DNA of 9,084 nucleotides from JBBRLA01 sp038231615 (lineage in GTDB: Bacteria > Myxococcota_A > Polyangia > Palsa-1104 > JAEUJZ01), in the NCBI GenBank assembly GCA_038231615.1, contig JBBRLA010000335.1, positions 1-9,084 on the forward strand. The letters run 5' to 3'. Under the pieces are notes generated by a model that saw only the letters and a program-made list of their open reading frames with translations, was not told the DNA's origin and searched no databases. Below, one piece after another: positions 5,355-9,084 of the stretch (within the stretch, counting starts at the first letter, position 1; each line of letters starts with the position of its first letter). The translations under genes were made by a program, and so were the position numbers.

Positions 5355-7157
5355 ATGAAAGCGTCCGTTTCCAGTCTGATGAACATCGCCTCCAGCGCGT
5401 ACCTGCCGATCCTGCCCGAGTCGGCCGCCTTCCCCGTCGTGGGGACCGCCGCAGAGTCGGTGGTTGACCTGCTGGTCAACATGGGCCTCGACACCTTCTT
5501 CGGGCTGCCCGGCGGCCCCATCGTCACCTTCTTCGACGCCATCCTGCAGCACAAGAAGGCCACCCTGGTCGAGCCCCGCCACGAGGCCTACGGCACATTC
5601 GAGGCGATGGGGTTCTACCGCGCCAGCGGCAAGGTCCCGGTGGTGGTCATCACCTCGGGGCCCGGCGCCACCAACGCCATCACCGGCATCGTCAACGCGC
5701 ACCTGGAACGGGTGCCGATGCTGGTGGTCATCGGCGACGTGCCCTGGTCCTCCACCGGCCACCGCATGTTCCAGAACACCGGCGCCGAGGGCGTGGGTAT
5801 CGAGCGCATGTTGACCGGCATCACCCGCGTCATCGTGCGCATTCCCCATAGCGACAGCGCCTCCAGCCAGGTGCGCGCGGCGGTCCAGGCGGCCATGGAC
5901 CCCCACAACCCAGGCCCCGCGGCGGTGGTCCTGTCCATCGATCACGCCAGCGCCACCGTCGTGCCGCCACGACTCTACGCCCCACAGGCCGGCGCCGGGC
6001 CGATGGGCGGTCATGCCCCCCCCGACCCATCGCTCATCGGTAGCACGATGCGGCGCCTGCGCGGGGCGCAACGGCCCCTTGTGTGGATCGGCGCCGGCTG
6101 TCGCCGCGACGCGGTCAAGGTGCGCGAGCTGGTCGACGCCCTGGGCGCCCCGTTCGTCACCACCCCGCAGGCCAAGGGCATCGTCCCGGAGGACCACCCC
6201 CTTTCGCTGCGCACCTGCGGCTTCGGTGCCGCGTGGGGGGCGCGGCGCTACACCAAGGCCGGGCCCGATGTGGCGCTGGTGCTGGGCTCGGACCTGGACG
6301 ACCTGTCCACCGCCGGCACCCCGCCGATCGGCAAGGACGGCGTGCTGATCCACGTGGACACCGACGGGTCAGTCTTCACGCGCAACTTCCCCACCGCCAT
6401 CGGGGCGATGCACGACATCGGCTCCTTTTGCGACGCGATGCTCGACGTGGTGGGCAGGAAGGTGCTGCGCAAGGACGGCCTGCAGCTCGTCAGCGAGGCC
6501 AAGGAGGGGTCGGTCTACGATGCCCCGGACTATGACACCGATGCGCAGGTGCCCATCGCCCCGCACCGGGTCATCGCCGACTTGGAGCGCGCCGCCGGGC
6601 CCAGCGCCACCTTCGTCAGCGATATCGGGGAGCACATGCTCTTCTGCCTGCACTATCTGAACACCACGGCGGAGCGGCGCTTCGTGGTGCACTTGGGCCT
6701 GGGCAGCATGGGTTCGGGGATCTCCTCGGCGGTGGGGCTGGCGCTGGGAGACCCCTCACGCCGGGTGATCTGCGTGTGCGGCGACGGCGGAATGCAGATG
6801 GCGGGGATGGAGATCCTGGTGGCCATCAAGCACAAGCTGCCCATCGTCTATGCCATCTTCAACGACGCGCGCTACAACATGGTGTACCACGGCTACCGGC
6901 AGATCTGCGGCCACGAGGCCGGCTTCGACACGCCGCACATCGACTTCGCCCTGTGGGCGCGGGCGCTGGGGGCCAAGGGGCACCGCATCGAGCGCCCGGG
7001 GGAGATCAACCGGTTTTTGTTAAACGCCCTTCTGGCCGACGGCGGGCCGGTGGTACTGGACATCCGGCAAAACCCCGACATCCGCATCAAGGGCGACGGC
7101 CGCATCGAGGCGATCCGCCACATGTCGATGCAGGAAGCGCCCCATGCAGGCGGCTGA
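5355..7157 (+). CDS. Thiamine-diphosphate-dependent enzyme, acetolactate synthase-like superfamily
   Basis: The 600-residue protein has the three-domain layout of acetolactate synthase, benzoylformate decarboxylase and related carboligases or lyases. The pyrimidine-binding domain (about 30-200) carries the catalytic Glu77 in RHEAYG, then TSGPGATNAITG (100-111) and the FQN that takes the usual FQE place. The central domain (about 225-365) includes PLVWIGAGC and the VALVLGSDLDD stretch. The diphosphate-binding domain (about 395-575) has GDG (476-478) and the downstream FND (502-504), providing Asp and Asn ligands for Mg and ThDP. All cofactor motifs look intact, so an active enzyme that makes an acyl-anion intermediate is likely; the substrate cannot be told. 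No regulatory small subunit of a biosynthetic ALS is nearby, and the partner is a KASIII-like gene overlapping by 14 bp, arguing for a secondary-metabolic or lipid-related role. Residues 1-29 are an extra N-terminal stretch. Confidence 0.9.
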   Translation: MKASVSSLMNIASSAYLPILPESAAFPVVGTAAESVVDLLVNMGLDTFFGLPGGPIVTFFDAILQHKKATLVEPRHEAYGTFEAMGFYRASGKVPVVVITSGPGATNAITGIVNAHLERVPMLVVIGDVPWSSTGHRMFQNTGAEGVGIERMLTGITRVIVRIPHSDSASSQVRAAVQAAMDPHNPGPAAVVLSIDHASATVVPPRLYAPQAGAGPMGGHAPPDPSLIGSTMRRLRGAQRPLVWIGAGCRRDAVKVRELVDALGAPFVTTPQAKGIVPEDHPLSLRTCGFGAAWGARRYTKAGPDVALVLGSDLDDLSTAGTPPIGKDGVLIHVDTDGSVFTRNFPTAIGAMHDIGSFCDAMLDVVGRKVLRKDGLQLVSEAKEGSVYDAPDYDTDAQVPIAPHRVIADLERAAGPSATFVSDIGEHMLFCLHYLNTTAERRFVVHLGLGSMGSGISSAVGLALGDPSRRVICVCGDGGMQMAGMEILVAIKHKLPIVYAIFNDARYNMVYHGYRQICGHEAGFDTPHIDFALWARALGAKGHRIERPGEINRFLLNALLADGGPVVLDIRQNPDIRIKGDGRIEAIRHMSMQEAPHAGG

Positions 7158-8334
7158 TGAATCGATCCGGGCGGGCCGGCCGGCGCCGGACGTGGAGGCG
7201 GCGCCGGTGAAAGGGGTGGGCATCCTGGGGTTTGGGTTCCACCTGCCCGCGCAGATTCGCGAGAACGACTTCTTCGCCGAGGCCCTGCGTACCCACGCAT
7301 CCGCGCAGCGCGCCCGGGACATCCTGTCCATCGATCGCACCACCTCCGGGCTGGCCACGGAACTGCCCTCGGAGATCGCCGCGGCGATGGCCCCGCTGAA
7401 GGACGATCCCTTCCGCGGGGCGCGGCGGCGGCGGGTGATCGACCCCGTCATGGAGCCCTCGGACATGGAGGCCGAGGCATGCCGCCGGGCGATGCACAAC
7501 GCCGGGGTCTCTCCAAAGGACATCGACGTGGTGATGGTGGCGTCGCTGGTGCCGGATCGACTGCACCCGTCGAACGGGCCGGCGGTGCAGGACAAGTGCG
7601 GCCTTTCAAACGCCTCGGCGTGGGGCTTCGAGCTGGGCTGCGCCAGCTTCCAGCCCCACCTGGTCGCCGCCACGGCGCTCATCCGCGCCGGGATGTACCA
7701 GCGCATCCTTTTGGTCTATTCGTGCGCCGTCTCGCGCGTTCTGGACTATTCCACCCTGACCTCGACCGCCTTTGGTGACGGGGCTGTGGCAGTGGTGGTG
7801 GGGGAGGTGCCGGCGGGCCACGGGATGCTGGGGCACTACGCCCGCACAGATGGGTCCCTGCGGGAGGGGGTCAACTACTGCCCGATCGTCAAGGGGAAGC
7901 CGGAGCCACGCTGGTACGAGCACGAGGGGCCGGTGCGCTTCTGCGCGGTGCACCCGGAGAGCGGCAAGCGGGCAGGGATGCTCTCGACGTGGTTCTGCAA
8001 GGACGCCTGCCAGGGGGCGCTGGCCTCGGCGGGGGTGGATCTGGGGCAGGTGAAGCTCTTCGTCGCCAACCAGAGCATCGGCTGGCTGGTGGACGCCTGC
8101 CGGCGGAGCCTGGGCCTGCCGGCGGAACTGGCCATCGACACCTTCGCCGAGATCGGCAACATCGGGGCCGCGGCCATCCCCTACAACCTGCATCGGGCGT
8201 TTCTGCAGGGGCGCATAAAGGATGGCGACCTGGCGCTGCTCTACTCCCCCGGGGCGGGGCTGACCCGGGCCGCGGTGGTGTATCGCTTCGTGGCGCCGAA
8301 ACACAAGGAGACCGATCCCGGGTTCGCGGCCTGA
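7144..8334 (+). CDS. Ketosynthase III (FabH)-like protein with altered catalytic triad
   Basis: The 396-residue thiolase-fold protein starts at ATG 7144, with AGGAAG at 7132-7137, and overlaps the ThDP gene by 14 bp, suggesting translational coupling. Family landmarks are VGILGFGFHLP (25-35), the nucleophile Cys166 in ELGCASF, FGDGAVAVVVG (210-220), and IGNIGAAA (338-345), where Asn339 matches the family Asn. Where FabH has catalytic His in a PHQAN motif, this protein reads VANQS, so Asn309 occupies the His position (codon AAC, 8068-8070). FabH-type decarboxylative condensation normally needs that His. The protein may instead do acyl transfer or another reaction, or use a different base. It is longer than FabH (about 317 residues), with extra sequence at roughly 45-95. 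It probably works with the ThDP enzyme on an acyl thioester. A C-terminal Lys/Glu-rich tail follows the fold. Confidence 0.88.
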   Translation: MQAADESIRAGRPAPDVEAAPVKGVGILGFGFHLPAQIRENDFFAEALRTHASAQRARDILSIDRTTSGLATELPSEIAAAMAPLKDDPFRGARRRRVIDPVMEPSDMEAEACRRAMHNAGVSPKDIDVVMVASLVPDRLHPSNGPAVQDKCGLSNASAWGFELGCASFQPHLVAATALIRAGMYQRILLVYSCAVSRVLDYSTLTSTAFGDGAVAVVVGEVPAGHGMLGHYARTDGSLREGVNYCPIVKGKPEPRWYEHEGPVRFCAVHPESGKRAGMLSTWFCKDACQGALASAGVDLGQVKLFVANQSIGWLVDACRRSLGLPAELAIDTFAEIGNIGAAAIPYNLHRAFLQGRIKDGDLALLYSPGAGLTRAAVVYRFVAPKHKETDPGFAA

Positions 8335-8361
8335 GAGGAACGGGTTGAGATCGCCGGGGCG

Positions 8362-8387
8362 CCGGGTGTGTCTTTCTTGCACGCCGG
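8362..8387 (+). other. Imperfect hairpin downstream of the KASIII-like gene
   Basis: CCGGGTGTG (8362-8370) can pair with CACGCCGG (8380-8387), with one bulged G and one G-U pair, around a nine-base pyrimidine-rich loop. There is no following T tract, so it is not a standard intrinsic terminator; it could attenuate or stabilise the upstream message. The rest of the 8335-8466 gap shows only an AT-leaning stretch at 8421-8430. Confidence 0.25.
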
Positions 8388-8466
8388 AACCAAGGCCCCC
8401 CCTTCCGTGTTTCCCGGGACGATATTTTGCTGGCGCACCGGCGATGGTTGGATTAAGCCACATGTC

Positions 8467-8958
8467 ATGCCCTATCAATCTGCGAGCCTCGAACGGGTCT
8501 ACATCTTGCGTTGGGGGAGGAGCGTCCTGGCGTCGGACATCGAGCCGATCGTGGCGGAGATGGTCAAGCTCTGCAAGCAGCACGGGCCGATCGTCGGGAT
8601 CGCGCTGATGCCGCCGGACCTCTCGCCCCCCGACGGGGAAATGCGCAAGCTCATCGGACAGAACATGCGGGCGGCGCTCGACGCCAGCGAGTCCCTGCAC
8701 TACGTCATCGAGGGGACTGGCTTTAAAAGCAGCATCATGCGCAGCGTGGTCACGAACGTGCTGATGCTGACCGGCCAGCGCGGGCGGATCTCGGTGCATG
8801 GCACGCTGGACGAGGTCGTGGCCCACATCGAGGGGCGGCTCGTCGAGTTGGGGCTGACGAAGAACCAGATCGTCCAGTTGGTGAAGGCCCGGGGGATGTT
8901 CACCTCGTCGCCCTCGTCCAAGGCGGGTCTGTCCACGCCGCCTTCCCTGGGGCGATGA
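8467..8958 (+). CDS. Small conserved-looking protein of unknown function
   Basis: From ATG 8467 the protein has 163 residues. An in-frame GTG at 8368 would add 33 residues, but those codons have weaker third-position G/C and overlap a hairpin, so 8467 is preferred; no convincing ribosome site precedes either. The predicted pattern alternates strands and helices: VYILRWGRSV, then a helix (19-35), then GPIVGIALMPPD, a helix, then LHYVIEGTGFKSS, a helix through MRSVVTNVLML, then ISVHGTLDEVVAHIEGRL. This looks like a compact alpha/beta domain, loosely reminiscent of STAS/SpoIIAA-like proteins, which is a guess from the pattern only. There are no membrane segments or signal peptide, so it is probably cytoplasmic. 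The tail (about 146-163) is Ser/Pro-rich and low in complexity. It lies 132 bp after the KASIII-like gene on the same strand and may or may not share its transcript. The function was not recognised. Confidence 0.72.
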   Translation: MPYQSASLERVYILRWGRSVLASDIEPIVAEMVKLCKQHGPIVGIALMPPDLSPPDGEMRKLIGQNMRAALDASESLHYVIEGTGFKSSIMRSVVTNVLMLTGQRGRISVHGTLDEVVAHIEGRLVELGLTKNQIVQLVKARGMFTSSPSSKAGLSTPPSLGR

Positions 8959-8965
8959 TGGCTCG

Positions 8966-9084
8966 ATCACCGCGGCGCTTCGCGCTTCGCGATCAATCAC
9001 CGCGGCGCTTCGCGCTTCGCGATCAATCACCGCGGCGCTTCGCGCTTCGCGATCAATCACCGCGGCGCTTCGCGCTTCGCGATC
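8966..9084 (+). repeat. Perfect 30-bp tandem array, cut by the window edge
   Basis: Units starting at 8971, 9001, 9031 and 9061 are identical over their visible length, with a period of exactly 30 bp. Each contains gcggcgcttcgcgcttcgcg followed by atcaatcacc. The last copy is truncated at 9084. The array starts eight bases after the TGA at 8956-8958. Because the unit is 10 codons long it stays open: on the minus strand it encodes repeated IDREARSAAV. Each unit also holds small overlapping hairpins (GCGC-TTC-GCGC and CGCG-CTT-CGCG). There are no spacers, so it is a minisatellite-type repeat and not a CRISPR array. Confidence 0.92.

Noticed and set aside
5052..6353. A minus-strand open frame of 433 codons opposite the ThDP-enzyme gene
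   Set aside because: It is His/Gly/Arg-rich with no recognisable motif and lies antisense to strongly conserved ThDP motifs, so it is a shadow frame.
8368..8466. Upstream GTG start for the small gene
   Set aside because: These 33 codons have weaker G/C at third positions than the rest of the gene and overlap an imperfect hairpin; the conserved-looking domain begins after ATG 8467.
7606..9060. A long minus-strand open frame of 484 codons opposite the KASIII-like gene and the small gene, running into the terminal array
   Set aside because: It is antisense to clear coding sequence, its composition is that of a high-GC shadow frame, and its first residues are only the 30-bp repeat. No family motif is visible.
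8966..9084. A CRISPR-like array of 30-bp repeats
   Set aside because: Repeats are directly adjacent with no unique spacers, and no cas genes are in the window.

Overview
This is a GC-rich bacterial chromosomal segment. Strong G/C preference at third codon positions gives long open frames on both strands. A PEGA-domain envelope protein, a Cys-rich lipoprotein and an orphan two-membrane-segment histidine kinase, together with small tandem repeats, resemble Myxococcota or related former deltaproteobacteria. That placement is inference from gene style, not from a marker gene. There are no rRNA, tRNA, transposase, integrase or CRISPR signals.

Layout. (1) 2-979 (+): the 3' part of a gene that enters from the left edge. 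It has a 9-bp-periodic, in-frame low-complexity segment followed by a SpsF/NeuA-like cytidylyltransferase-type domain whose nucleotide-binding loop is degenerate. (2) 992-2617 (-): a membrane sensor histidine kinase, convergent with gene 1, carrying a repeat-derived insertion inside its ATPase domain. (3) 2618-2825: a divergent intergenic region with a TATAAT box and three degenerate repeat units. (4) 2826-4202 (+): an exported PEGA-domain protein. (5) 4354-4998 (-): a Cys-rich lipoprotein, convergent with gene 4. (6) 4999-5354: a 356-bp divergent regulatory region with candidate promoters, small palindromes and further degenerate repeats. (7) 5355-7157 and 7144-8334 (+): a ThDP-dependent enzyme of the acetolactate synthase superfamily, overlapping by 14 bp a ketosynthase-III-like protein in which Asn stands where the catalytic His is expected. 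(8) 8467-8958 (+): a small protein of unknown function. (9) 8966-9084: a perfect 30-bp tandem array that runs off the right edge.

Two points stand out. The ThDP enzyme and KASIII-like pair looks like a two-gene carbon-carbon bond-forming or acyl-transfer module; its chemistry is not predictable from here, and the altered KASIII triad makes it unusual. The second is a dispersed ~30-bp repeat family seen at five places: inside the kinase gene, in both divergent intergenic regions (twice in the second) and as the terminal array. Read in one orientation, several copies encode related peptides of the type I-[DE]-R-x-x-R-S-x-A, so it behaves like a small repeat that can insert into a protein gene in frame.
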